In this document: positions 1 to 6,327 of the stretch, one piece after another
Position numbering within the stretch: the stretch's first letter is position 1
Layout: each line of letters begins with the position of its first letter
Assembly (NCBI GenBank): GCA_010029945.1
Contig: RGQW01000015.1
Location: 1-17,330 of the forward strand
Length of the DNA stretch: 17,330 nt
Direction of reading: 5' to 3'
DNA from: Actinomycetota bacterium
GTDB taxonomy: Bacteria; Actinomycetota; Actinomycetes; S36-B12
Position numbers and translations under genes: made by a program
The notes under the pieces: model-generated
Told to the model about the DNA's origin: nothing
The model's database searches: none
Seen by the model: the letters and a program-made list of their open reading frames with translations, nothing else

Positions 1-1
1 C

Positions 2-52
2 GATCTCGTCAAAGTGCTCGAAGAGGCAAGTCGACGTACCGTTAATCCGTGA
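2..52 (+). CDS. C-terminal end of an unidentified protein (5' truncated by window edge)
   Basis: An open frame enters from the left edge and ends at a TGA at 50-52. Only 16 residues are visible (DLVKVLEEASRRTVNP), too few to name a family. The TGA overlaps the GTG start of the next gene in a GTGA arrangement, typical of translationally coupled genes, so this is probably the end of a real gene in one operon with the SRPBCC protein. Identity unknown. Confidence 0.45.
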   Translation, partial: DLVKVLEEASRRTVNP

Positions 53-516
53 GCGTGCGTGCCGATGTTGTCGATACCGGACATAAGTATCGGCGGGCGG
101 GCACGATCATCATCCATGCTCCGATTCAGAAGATATTCGACATCATCGCCGACCCTTATCGGCACTGTGAGTTCGACGGTTCGGGAACGGTGACAGCGTG
201 CACCTTCGGACCCCAGCGGCTCGAGCAGGGTGCGCAATTCGGAATGGATATGCGCATTGCGGTGCCCTACCGAATCAAGAACACCGTCATGGAGTTCGAT
301 GAACCATCACGCATCGCATGGCGGCATCTCGGCCATCACCGGTGGCGCTACGAGCTTCGCTCCATCGATGCCACCACTACAGAAGTGACGGAAACATTCG
401 ACGGGTCGACGGCGCGGTTTCCACCGGCGCTGGCGCTGATGAACGCCTACGACAACAACCAGAAGGCGATCGTGAAGACGCTTGTCCGGTTGAAGGAGAT
501 CGCTGAATCCGACTAG
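49..516 (+). CDS. SRPBCC-fold protein (polyketide cyclase/START-like)
   Basis: A 155-residue protein, the normal size for a single SRPBCC (Bet v1/START-like) domain. The N-terminal pattern (IIIHAPIQKIFDIIADPYRHCEFDGS, residues about 20-45) is the usual first strand and helix of the family, where a strand ending in AP leads into a helix reading 'the region around this position'. Later strands include residues about 82-92 (MEFDEPSRIAWRH) and a Thr/Glu-rich strand followed by the long C-terminal helix, which lines the ligand cavity in this fold. The ligand and reaction cannot be read from sequence. No signal peptide or membrane segment is present, so it is probably cytosolic. The GTG start overlaps the preceding stop, supporting coupling to the upstream gene. 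It is convergent with the next gene. Confidence 0.75.
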   Translation: MSVRADVVDTGHKYRRAGTIIIHAPIQKIFDIIADPYRHCEFDGSGTVTACTFGPQRLEQGAQFGMDMRIAVPYRIKNTVMEFDEPSRIAWRHLGHHRWRYELRSIDATTTEVTETFDGSTARFPPALALMNAYDNNQKAIVKTLVRLKEIAESD

Positions 517-528
517 TAGCAAGAGTCG

Positions 529-564
529 TTACTCGCCGGACTCGCCTTACTCGCCGGACTCGCC
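529..564. repeat. Perfect 18-bp tandem duplication spanning the end of the YbaK-type gene
   Basis: The 18-mer ttactcgccggactcgcc occurs at 529-546 and again, directly abutting, at 547-564. On the minus strand each copy reads GGC GAG TCC GGC GAG TAA, so the last five codons plus stop of the YbaK-type gene are followed at once by a second copy of the same codons and stop. The protein is unchanged. It looks like a recent slippage duplication. Confidence 0.9.
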
Positions 565-1038
565 CACTTCGGCGGCTTCGCCGCCGGTCATGCGCAGTAG
601 CTCGTCGTACGTGGTGGGAAATACGTAGTGCGGGTGTCCAGCGGCCGCCCACACCTCATCGAAGCGCGACAAAGCGACGTCGACGATCGTCCTCAGAGGC
701 TCTGGATGACCCACGGGTGCGACGCCTCCGATGGCGAATCCGGTGGCTGCTCGGACATCGTCGGCGTTGGCCTTGGTAATCGTGGCTCCGGACAGCACCC
801 CGGACAGTCGAGATGTGTCCACCCGGTGCCCGCCCGATGCGATCACCAGCACGGGATCTCCGTCGGCGAGGAAAATCAACGAACTTGCGATCTGCCCCAC
901 CTCGATACCCAGCGCCTGGGCGGCCTCGACGGCGGTGCGGGCGCTGTCATCGAGCCGACGTACCTGGCCGCTGACGCCCCGCTGGGCGAGCGCGGTTCGC
1001 ACCGTGATGACGGATTGCTGCTCGGCGGCCTCGGTCAT
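547..1038 (-). CDS. YbaK/EbsC family protein (aminoacyl-tRNA deacylase-like editing domain)
   Basis: About 163 residues covering one YbaK/ProXp-type domain. Bacterial members of this fold hydrolyse mischarged aminoacyl-tRNAs in trans; the substrate here is not determinable. Diagnostic stretches are the central GQIASSLIF segment, VIASGGHRVDTSRL, the turn IGGVAPVGHPEPL, and the C-terminal AAGHPHYVFPTTYDELLRMTGG. In classical YbaK the segment corresponding to IASSL carries a catalytic Lys; here the position is Ser, so it belongs to the actinobacterial subgroup with Asn/Ser at this site, and activity should not be assumed. I chose the ATG at 1038; an in-frame GTG at 1056 would add six residues (MGSLPL), and neither has a clear ribosome site. 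The gene is divergent from the ilvB leader promoter. Confidence 0.8.
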   Translation of the reverse strand: MTEAAEQQSVITVRTALAQRGVSGQVRRLDDSARTAVEAAQALGIEVGQIASSLIFLADGDPVLVIASGGHRVDTSRLSGVLSGATITKANADDVRAATGFAIGGVAPVGHPEPLRTIVDVALSRFDEVWAAAGHPHYVFPTTYDELLRMTGGEAAEVGESGE

Positions 1039-1106
1039 GAGCGGCAGGCTACCCACCCGGCCCGTGAGGGATCCTCAAAGATTCTGGTCGCAGAGTGCTC
1101 GAGACA

Positions 1107-1134
1107 GGCCACCCGTGACAGGCCACCCGTGACA
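1107..1134. repeat. 14-bp tandem direct repeat carrying the putative ilvB -35 box
   Basis: ggccacccgtgaca is present at 1107-1120 and again at 1121-1134 without mismatch. The last six bases of the second copy (GTGACA, 1129-1134) sit exactly 17 bp before a TACAGT box and form the putative -35 element. The first copy carries the same hexamer 14 bp further upstream, where spacing is wrong for that -10. Confidence 0.85.
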
Positions 1135-1163
1135 GATGGGGCTCCGGGGGCTACAGTTCTCCT
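1129..1163 (+). promoter_or_regulatory. Putative promoter of the ilvB leader/ilvBN operon
   Basis: GTGACA (1129-1134), a 17-bp spacer, and TACAGT (1152-1157) match a sigma70/HrdB-type promoter well. The GTG start of the leader peptide lies 6 nt after the -10, where transcription should begin, so the leader peptide would be made from a leaderless transcript. This is inferred from spacing alone. Confidence 0.6.
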
Positions 1164-1202
1164 GTGGCACGGATTCTCGTAGTAGTACCCAGGCGCGCCT
1201 GA
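1164..1202 (+). CDS. ilvB operon leader peptide (MARILVVVPRRA)
   Basis: A 12-codon reading frame: GTG GCA CGG ATT CTC GTA GTA GTA CCC AGG CGC GCC TGA. Residues 4-8 are Ile-Leu-Val-Val-Val, the three products of the pathway encoded downstream. It lies directly after a promoter-like sequence and is followed by a hairpin (1193-1226) and an intrinsic terminator (1228-1259) before ilvB. This is the architecture of ribosome-mediated transcription attenuation: when charged Ile/Leu/Val tRNA is scarce the ribosome pauses on these codons and the terminator is avoided. Leader peptides of this kind before ilvB are known in several actinobacterial genera. The codons and hairpins are visible; the mechanism is inferred. 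Confidence 0.85.
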   Translation: MARILVVVPRRA

Positions 1203-1226
1203 CGACGCACCCCGTCGACGGCGCGC
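1193..1226 (+). promoter_or_regulatory. Leader hairpin of the ilvB attenuator
   Basis: GCGCGCC (1193-1199) can pair with GGCGCGC (1220-1226), a 7-bp stem. The 5' arm overlaps the last two leader codons, so a ribosome paused on the Val codons (1179-1187) would cover it. Bases in its loop (CGCACCC, 1206-1212) can instead pair, with one G-U, with GGGTGTG (1243-1249) inside the terminator, giving a candidate antiterminator. Confidence 0.55.
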
Positions 1227-1227
1227 T

Positions 1228-1259
1228 CCCTCCTACCCACCCGGGTGTGGAGGGTTTTT
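1228..1259 (+). terminator. Intrinsic terminator (attenuator) upstream of ilvB
   Basis: CCCTCC (1228-1233) pairs with GGAGGG (1249-1254), with a further CAC/GTG pairing inside, followed at once by five T residues (1255-1259). It sits between the leader peptide stop and the ilvB ribosome-binding site, so it must be read through for ilvBN to be transcribed from the leader promoter. Confidence 0.8.
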
Positions 1260-1299
1260 CATTCTCACGACCGGAAAGACCTAGGACAGGAAAGAGCAC

Positions 1300-3042
1300 A
1301 TGGGCGAGCAAATCACCGGAGCCGAATCCCTGGTGCGGTCCCTCGAGGCCGCCGAGGCGGACGTCGTCTTCGGAATCCCCGGAGGAGCCATTCTTCCCGC
1401 GTACGACCCCCTGATGGACTCCACCAAGGTGCGGCACATCCTGGTACGCCACGAACAAGCGGCCGGTCACGCTGCCGAGGGGTACGCCGGTGCGACCGGT
1501 CGGGTGGGCGTGTGCATGGCGACGAGCGGACCGGGAGCCACCAACCTCGTCACGCCGATCGCAGATGCCCATATGGACTCGATCCCCCTGGTGGCCATCA
1601 CCGGCCAAGTCCCCAGCGCCGCGATCGGGACCGACGCCTTCCAAGAGGCGGACATTCGCGGCATCACCATGCCGATCACCAAGCACAACTACCTGATCAC
1701 CAATCCCGACGAGATTCCGCAGGCCATCAACGAGGCGTTCCACTTGGCTGCGAGCGGGCGGCCGGGCCCGGTGCTGGTGGACATCTCCAAGGATGCGCTG
1801 CAAGCCGAGACCGAGTTCTCCTGGCCGACGGAGATCGACCTTCCCGGATACCACCCGACGACGCGGCCACACTCCAAGCAGATTCGTGAGGCTGCTCGCG
1901 CGATCCTGTCCGCCCGGCAACCGGTGCTCTATGTCGGCGGTGGAGTCATCCGCGGTGGTGCCACCGCGGCGCTTTATCAACTCGCCGAACTCACGGGTAT
2001 CCCCGTGGTCACCACCTTGATGGCTCGGGGTGCGTTCCCCGATTCGCATCCGCAGAACTTGGGCATGCCCGGGATGCACGGCACGGTGGCCGCGGTCGGG
2101 GCGCTGCAGCAATCGGACCTTCTGATCACCCTGGGAGCCCGATTTGACGATCGCGTCACCGGCAAGCTGTCGACGTTCGCGCCGAAGGCCTCCGTTATCC
2201 ACGCCGACATCGATCCCGCGGAAATCGGCAAGAACAGGACCGCGGACATCCCGATCGTCGGCGATGTTGCGGAGATCATCCCCGAATTGATCACCGCCAT
2301 CGAGGCCGAACTCGCCGAAGGTTCCCAGCCCGACTACAGCGATTGGTGGAACCAACTGAACCGGCTCCGGGAGACGTATCCACTCGGTTACGACCTGCCC
2401 GAGGACGGATCGCTGTCGCCGCAGTACGTCATCGAGCGGCTCGGCGCACTGTCCGGGCCGGACAGCATCTACGCGGCGGGCGTGGGGCAGCACCAGATGT
2501 GGGCCGCACAGTTCGTCGGGTACGAGCGGCCGGGCACCTGGCTCAATTCCGGCGGGCTCGGCACGATGGGCTTCGCCGTCCCCGCGGCCATGGGAGCCAA
2601 GGTCGGACGCCCCGACACGACGGTGTGGGCGGTGGACGGCGACGGATGCTTCCAGATGACCAACCAGGAGTTGGCCACGTGCTCCATCAACGACATACCG
2701 ATCAAGGTCGCACTCATCAACAATTCCAGCCTCGGAATGGTGCGCCAGTGGCAGACGCTGTTCTATAACGAGCGCTACTCCAACACCGATCTGCACTCGC
2801 ACTCGTTCCCAGATTTCGTGAAGTTGGCCGAGGCCTACGGCTGCTACGGATTGCAGGCGACGAACGCCGACGATGTTGACAGCACGATCGAGAAGGCTCT
2901 TTCGATGAACGATGCACCTGTCGTTGTCGACTTCCGAGTGCACAAGGACGCCATGGTGTGGCCGATGGTTGCGGCAGGAACCAGCAACGACGACATCATG
3001 GTTGCCCGTGCGATGGCGCCCGAGTGGGGGAGTGACGACTGA
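1300..3042 (+). CDS. ilvB: Acetolactate synthase, large (catalytic) subunit
   Basis: A 580-residue thiamine diphosphate enzyme, normal length for actinobacterial IlvB. It condenses two pyruvates to 2-acetolactate (Val/Leu branch) or pyruvate with 2-oxobutyrate to 2-aceto-2-hydroxybutyrate (Ile branch). Residues 1-170 form the pyrimidine-binding domain, with the activating Glu at about residue 52 (VRHEQAAGHAAEG). The middle third is the FAD-binding domain (GARFDDRVTGK). The C-terminal pyrophosphate domain has the ThDP motif starting GDG at 447-449 and ending in INNSS. The ATG has AGGAAAG at 1288-1294, good spacing. The TGA overlaps the ilvN ATG by one base, so the subunits are translationally coupled. 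Expression is likely controlled by the attenuator at 1164-1259. Nothing is missing. Confidence 0.97.
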   Translation: MGEQITGAESLVRSLEAAEADVVFGIPGGAILPAYDPLMDSTKVRHILVRHEQAAGHAAEGYAGATGRVGVCMATSGPGATNLVTPIADAHMDSIPLVAITGQVPSAAIGTDAFQEADIRGITMPITKHNYLITNPDEIPQAINEAFHLAASGRPGPVLVDISKDALQAETEFSWPTEIDLPGYHPTTRPHSKQIREAARAILSARQPVLYVGGGVIRGGATAALYQLAELTGIPVVTTLMARGAFPDSHPQNLGMPGMHGTVAAVGALQQSDLLITLGARFDDRVTGKLSTFAPKASVIHADIDPAEIGKNRTADIPIVGDVAEIIPELITAIEAELAEGSQPDYSDWWNQLNRLRETYPLGYDLPEDGSLSPQYVIERLGALSGPDSIYAAGVGQHQMWAAQFVGYERPGTWLNSGGLGTMGFAVPAAMGAKVGRPDTTVWAVDGDGCFQMTNQELATCSINDIPIKVALINNSSLGMVRQWQTLFYNERYSNTDLHSHSFPDFVKLAEAYGCYGLQATNADDVDSTIEKALSMNDAPVVVDFRVHKDAMVWPMVAAGTSNDDIMVARAMAPEWGSDD

Positions 3043-3566
3043 TGTCCCGACACACACTGTCCGTTCTCGTCGAAGACAAGCCCGGTGTGCTCGCGCGAGT
3101 GGCGAGCTTGTTCTCACGACGCGGCTTCAACATCGAATCCTTGGCTGTCGGCCCGACCGAGGTGCCGGAGGTCTCGCGTATGACGATCGTCGTTAACGTC
3201 GACCGCCTGCCCTTAGAGCAGGTCACCAAGCAGTTGAACAAGCTGATCAACGTGCTCAAGATCGTCGAACTCGAAGAAGAGAGTTCGGTGCAGCGCGAAA
3301 TCATGCTCGTCAAGGTCAAAGCGACCCTCGATACCCGCTCGCACATCCTCGAAACGGTTCAGTTGTTCCGGGCCAAGGTCGTCGATGTGAGCAACGAGGC
3401 CGTGACCATTGAAGCCACTGGCGCGCACGACAAACTCGAAGCGTTGCTGCGCGTCCTCGAGCCCTTCGGTGTGAGCGAACTCGTCAAGTCCGGGCTCGTG
3501 GCCGTCGGCCGAGGGTCACGCTCTATCAGCGAGCGCAGTCTTCGCTCGGTCGAGCGCCCTGCCTGA
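3042..3566 (+). CDS. ilvN: Acetolactate synthase, small (regulatory) subunit
   Basis: 174 residues, the usual length for IlvN. An ACT domain occupies about residues 3-75, with the signature run from HTLSVLVEDKPGVLARVASLF to FNIESLAVGPTE; it binds valine and passes feedback inhibition to IlvB. The C-terminal half is the small-subunit C-domain (REIMLVKVKAT, then GAHDKLEALLRVLEPFGVSELVKSG). The small subunit raises the activity of the catalytic subunit in a cytosolic complex. Its ATG shares one base with the ilvB stop, consistent with near-equal production. The stop codon falls inside the first unit of a 9-bp tandem repeat. Confidence 0.96.
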   Translation: MSRHTLSVLVEDKPGVLARVASLFSRRGFNIESLAVGPTEVPEVSRMTIVVNVDRLPLEQVTKQLNKLINVLKIVELEEESSVQREIMLVKVKATLDTRSHILETVQLFRAKVVDVSNEAVTIEATGAHDKLEALLRVLEPFGVSELVKSGLVAVGRGSRSISERSLRSVERPA

Positions 3567-3616
3567 CCGCACTGACCGCACTGACCGCACGGACCGAACT
3601 GACCGCACGGACCGGG
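3563..3616. repeat. 9-bp tandem repeat between ilvN and ilvC
   Basis: Six consecutive 9-bp units: ctgaccgca three times (3563-3589), cggaccgaa, ctgaccgca, cggaccggg. The ilvN TGA stop lies in the first unit. The array fills half of the 104-bp ilvN-ilvC spacer. No terminator is seen, so ilvC may be cotranscribed with ilvBN. Copy number could vary between strains. Confidence 0.85.
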
Positions 3617-3670
3617 ACCTACCTGGCCCGATAGCCTTCAGCTACCCCATCTACCGAGGAGACAGCCACC

Positions 3671-4696
3671 GTGGCCGAGATGTATTACGACGACGACGCC
3701 GACCTTTCCATCATTCAAGGCCGGAAGGTCGCGATTATGGGGTTCGGCAGCCAGGGCCATGCCCACGCGCTGTCCCTGCGGGATTCCGGTGTTGATGTTC
3801 GCGTCGGCCTCCAGGAGGGGTCCAAGTCCCGAGCGAAGGCGGAGGAAGACGGGCTGCGCGTCGTCGATCCAGCTACCGCTGCCGCGGAGGCGGACGTCAT
3901 CATGGTTCTGGTGCCCGACCCGGCGCAGAAGAAGTTGTACGCGGAGGCCATCGAACCAAACCTGAATGATGGCGATGCGCTGTTCTTCGCGCACGGCTTC
4001 AACATCCGTTTCGGATTCGTCCAGCCACCGGCGAACGTCGACGTGTGCATGGTCGCCCCGAAGGGCCCGGGCCACCTCGTTCGCCGTGAGTACGTCGCCG
4101 GTCGAGGTGTTCCCGTGCTCGTCGCCGTCGAGCAAGACGCAACCGGCAACGCCTGGGCTCTTGCGCTGTCCTACGCCCGCGCCATCGGTGGACTTCGCGC
4201 CGGCGGCATTAAGACCACTTTCACCGAGGAGACCGAAACCGACCTCTTCGGTGAGCAGGCTGTTTTGTGCGGTGGAGCCAGCCAATTGGTGATGTATGGC
4301 TTCGAAACCCTGGTCGAGGCCGGCTACCAGCCAGAGGTCGCCTACTTCGAGTGCTTGCACGAACTCAAACTGATCGTCGACCTGATGTACGAGGGCGGCA
4401 TCGCCAAACAGCGCTGGAGCGTTTCGGACACCGCCGAATACGGCGACTACGTGTCCGGCCCCCGCGTCATCGACCCTCGGGTGAAGGAAAACATGCAGGC
4501 GATCTTGGCGGACATTCAAAACGGAGCATTCGCCAACAGGTTCATGGCCGATCAAGAAGCCGGTGGCCCGGAGTTCCAAGAGTTGCGCGAGAAGGGTGAA
4601 AAGCACCCAATCGAGGCGGTTGGTCGCGACCTGCGTCAGTTGATGAGTTGGGTGCAAGGCGACGACGATTACGTTGAAGGCAGCGCAGCGCGGTAA
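3671..4696 (+). CDS. ilvC: Ketol-acid reductoisomerase (class I)
   Basis: 341 residues, typical class I KARI. It converts acetolactate or acetohydroxybutyrate to the dihydroxy acids using Mg2+ and NAD(P)H, the step after IlvBN. The Rossmann domain shows GFGSQGHAHA at residues 24-33. The Mg-binding knotted helical domain has D191 and E195 in TETDLFGEQ, and E227 and E231 in YFECLHELKLIVDLMYEGG, matching the usual ligand positions. The C-terminal helices include FANRFMADQEAGGPEF. The GTG start is preceded by GAGGAG about 8-10 bases upstream. The next gene starts 6 bp after its stop, so cotranscription onward is likely. All catalytic residues appear intact. Confidence 0.97.
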   Translation: MAEMYYDDDADLSIIQGRKVAIMGFGSQGHAHALSLRDSGVDVRVGLQEGSKSRAKAEEDGLRVVDPATAAAEADVIMVLVPDPAQKKLYAEAIEPNLNDGDALFFAHGFNIRFGFVQPPANVDVCMVAPKGPGHLVRREYVAGRGVPVLVAVEQDATGNAWALALSYARAIGGLRAGGIKTTFTEETETDLFGEQAVLCGGASQLVMYGFETLVEAGYQPEVAYFECLHELKLIVDLMYEGGIAKQRWSVSDTAEYGDYVSGPRVIDPRVKENMQAILADIQNGAFANRFMADQEAGGPEFQELREKGEKHPIEAVGRDLRQLMSWVQGDDDYVEGSAAR

Positions 4697-4702
4697 TCCC
4701 GA

Positions 4703-5086
4703 ATGGCGGGCGCGGCTGGAGACACCAAGGATTGTGCTTCCTGCGGCCGGGTGATGACCTGGCGCAAGGCCTGGGAACGCAATTGGCATGACGTCAAGTA
4801 CTGCTCAGATGCCTGCCGCAAGCGCAAGGTCGGACCGCAGGACGTAGCGCTGGAGGAGTCGATTGTTCGACTGCTCGATCAGCGAAAAGCGGGAGCGACG
4901 ATTTGCCCGAGTGAAGCAGCCAGACTCGTCGGTGACGACAACTGGCGCGACTTGATGGAGCCCGCCCGGCGAGCGGCGCGACGTTTGGTCGCCAAGGGCG
5001 AAGCGGAGATCACGCAGCAGGGTCGAGTGGTGGATCCGTCGACGGCCAAGGGCCCCATTCGTATTCGAAAGGTTGATCGCCGATGA
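4703..5086 (+). CDS. DUF2256 and DUF3253 fusion protein (zinc-ribbon plus small helical domain)
   Basis: 127 residues in two parts. Residues 9-42 are a DUF2256-like zinc ribbon with C11-x2-C14 and C34-x3-C38 around WRKAWERNWHDVKYC. Residues about 50-125 match DUF3253: ICPSEAARLVGDDNWRDLMEPARRAARRLVAKGEAEITQQGR and a GPIRIRKV end, resembling a winged-helix fold. Neither domain has an established biochemical role. DUF2256 proteins are often found beside photolyase/cryptochrome genes, and here the next gene is one, with its ATG overlapping this stop as ATGA. The pair therefore looks like a coupled unit, perhaps a cofactor or partner for the flavoprotein (inference). The start is the first ATG after ilvC. 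Confidence 0.85.
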   Translation: MAGAAGDTKDCASCGRVMTWRKAWERNWHDVKYCSDACRKRKVGPQDVALEESIVRLLDQRKAGATICPSEAARLVGDDNWRDLMEPARRAARRLVAKGEAEITQQGRVVDPSTAKGPIRIRKVDRR

Positions 5087-6318
5087 GCCTCACCCCGCTG
5101 CCGGCACCGCCGGCGGACACCGATGGCGTCGTCGACTGGGTGAGACGTCATCTCGGCGACCTGGCGAGCGGTGATCCAACACCGTCACCCACCCGGGGTG
5201 GTCAAGCAGCCGCAGACGCCGCTCTCGATGGCTTCGACGTCACCGGATATGCACGCCGGCGCAACGGTGTGCTCCCGCTCTCGGCCAGAGGCGCCTCGCG
5301 GCTGTCGCCCTACATCCGCCATGGTCTGCTGACACTGCCGCGGGTGTATGAGCACGTGAAGTCCGGGCCGGCGTCGGACGTGGAGAAGTTCCGTGACGAA
5401 CTTCTGTGGCAGGAATACGCGCGTCACCTGTACGCGCGCATGGGTTCAGCGACCCGGACGTCGCTTCGTTTCGCCGTCCGAGACGAGTATCCGCCGGGGG
5501 AGAATCCGTGGGACGTCGAGGCTTCGTGTCTGCAGGAGTCTTGGCGCGAGCTTGTGGACACCGGTTACCTGACCAACCAGGCGCGCATGTGGCTTTCCTC
5601 GCATTGGACTGTGCGGTACGGCTGGGGTTGGCGCGACGGCGAAGACCTGTTCTTTCGCCACCTGCTCGACGGTTCGCGAGCCGCCAACAGAGCCGGCTGG
5701 CAATGGACCGTGGGCGCGTTGACGGGAAAGCCGTACGGATTCTCGCGATGGCAGGTCGAGAAGCGGGCGCCGGAGTTGTGCCGGCGGTGCCCGGTGAGCG
5801 ACGCTTGCCCCATTCAGGATTGGCCCGAGGACTTGCGCCCCGAGCCCCGCTCGATGGTGGATCCCCGGATGCGTCGGGACGACGATGTGGAAGCAACGGC
5901 GGGACCCGTCACGCCTTGGGTGGAGGGTCGACCCGAAGCCGTATGGATCACTGCCGAGAGCTTGGGACGCGACGATCCCGCGCTGACGGCGCACGCCGAC
6001 CTTCCCGTGGTCTTCGTATTCGACGAGGCGCTCTTGCGGCGATTGCGGTTGAGCTTCGCGCGATTGACTTTTCTCACCGAGGCCCTCGCCGACCTGTCGC
6101 GCCAACGGCAGGTGCAGACCTATCGCGGGGACGTCTCGGACATACTCGCCGATGTCGGTCCGGTGGCCGCGACGTTCACCCCGGTACCGGGGTGGCGTCG
6201 AATTTCCATGCGCGTCACGATCGCGGCGACCTACCCGTGGCCGTGGCTGCGGCGACCGCACGGTGGGTCGATCACATCCTTCACAGCGTGGTCTAAGTCA
6301 CGTGCGTCCCGTCGCTAG
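5083..6318 (+). CDS. Photolyase/cryptochrome-like FAD-binding protein with apparently reversed domain order
   Basis: 411 residues. Residues about 50-250 read as the C-terminal FAD-binding helical domain of photolyases: RLSPYIRHGLLTLPRVYE, FRDELLWQEYARHLYARMG, GYLTNQARMWLSSHW, then DLFFRHLLDGSRAANRAGWQWTVG and KPYGFSRWQ. There is no alpha/beta antenna domain before it. Instead residues about 285-385 (AVWITAESLGRDDPAL, LPVVFVFDEALLRRL, RLTFLTEALADL, a GD turn) resemble the N-terminal alpha/beta domain of photolyases, so the order looks permuted. The protein has exactly four cysteines: C149, C233, C236, C242. Their spacing recalls the Fe-S ligand layout of bacterial (6-4) photolyases, but the last gap is shorter. 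DNA repair versus light sensing cannot be decided. The ATG overlaps the previous stop. Confidence 0.85.
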   Translation: MSLTPLPAPPADTDGVVDWVRRHLGDLASGDPTPSPTRGGQAAADAALDGFDVTGYARRRNGVLPLSARGASRLSPYIRHGLLTLPRVYEHVKSGPASDVEKFRDELLWQEYARHLYARMGSATRTSLRFAVRDEYPPGENPWDVEASCLQESWRELVDTGYLTNQARMWLSSHWTVRYGWGWRDGEDLFFRHLLDGSRAANRAGWQWTVGALTGKPYGFSRWQVEKRAPELCRRCPVSDACPIQDWPEDLRPEPRSMVDPRMRRDDDVEATAGPVTPWVEGRPEAVWITAESLGRDDPALTAHADLPVVFVFDEALLRRLRLSFARLTFLTEALADLSRQRQVQTYRGDVSDILADVGPVAATFTPVPGWRRISMRVTIAATYPWPWLRRPHGGSITSFTAWSKSRASRR

Positions 6319-6327
6319 GCTTCACCC
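6316..6327 (+). promoter_or_regulatory. Putative -10 box before serA, leaderless spacing
   Basis: TAGGCT (6316-6321) followed by 6 nt and then the serA GTG at 6328. The box overlaps the TAG stop of the photolyase-like gene. No convincing -35 or Shine-Dalgarno is visible, so serA would be transcribed leaderless if this is correct. Confidence 0.4.

Noticed and set aside
1075..3117. A 680-codon minus-strand open frame opposite ilvB
   Set aside because: It is antisense to a clearly conserved ilvB/ilvN and its translation is Arg/His/Gly-rich low-complexity, typical of the antisense frame of a high-GC gene.
3638..4789. A 383-codon minus-strand open frame opposite ilvC
   Set aside because: Mirror frame of a conserved ilvC; no recognisable domain or ribosome site.
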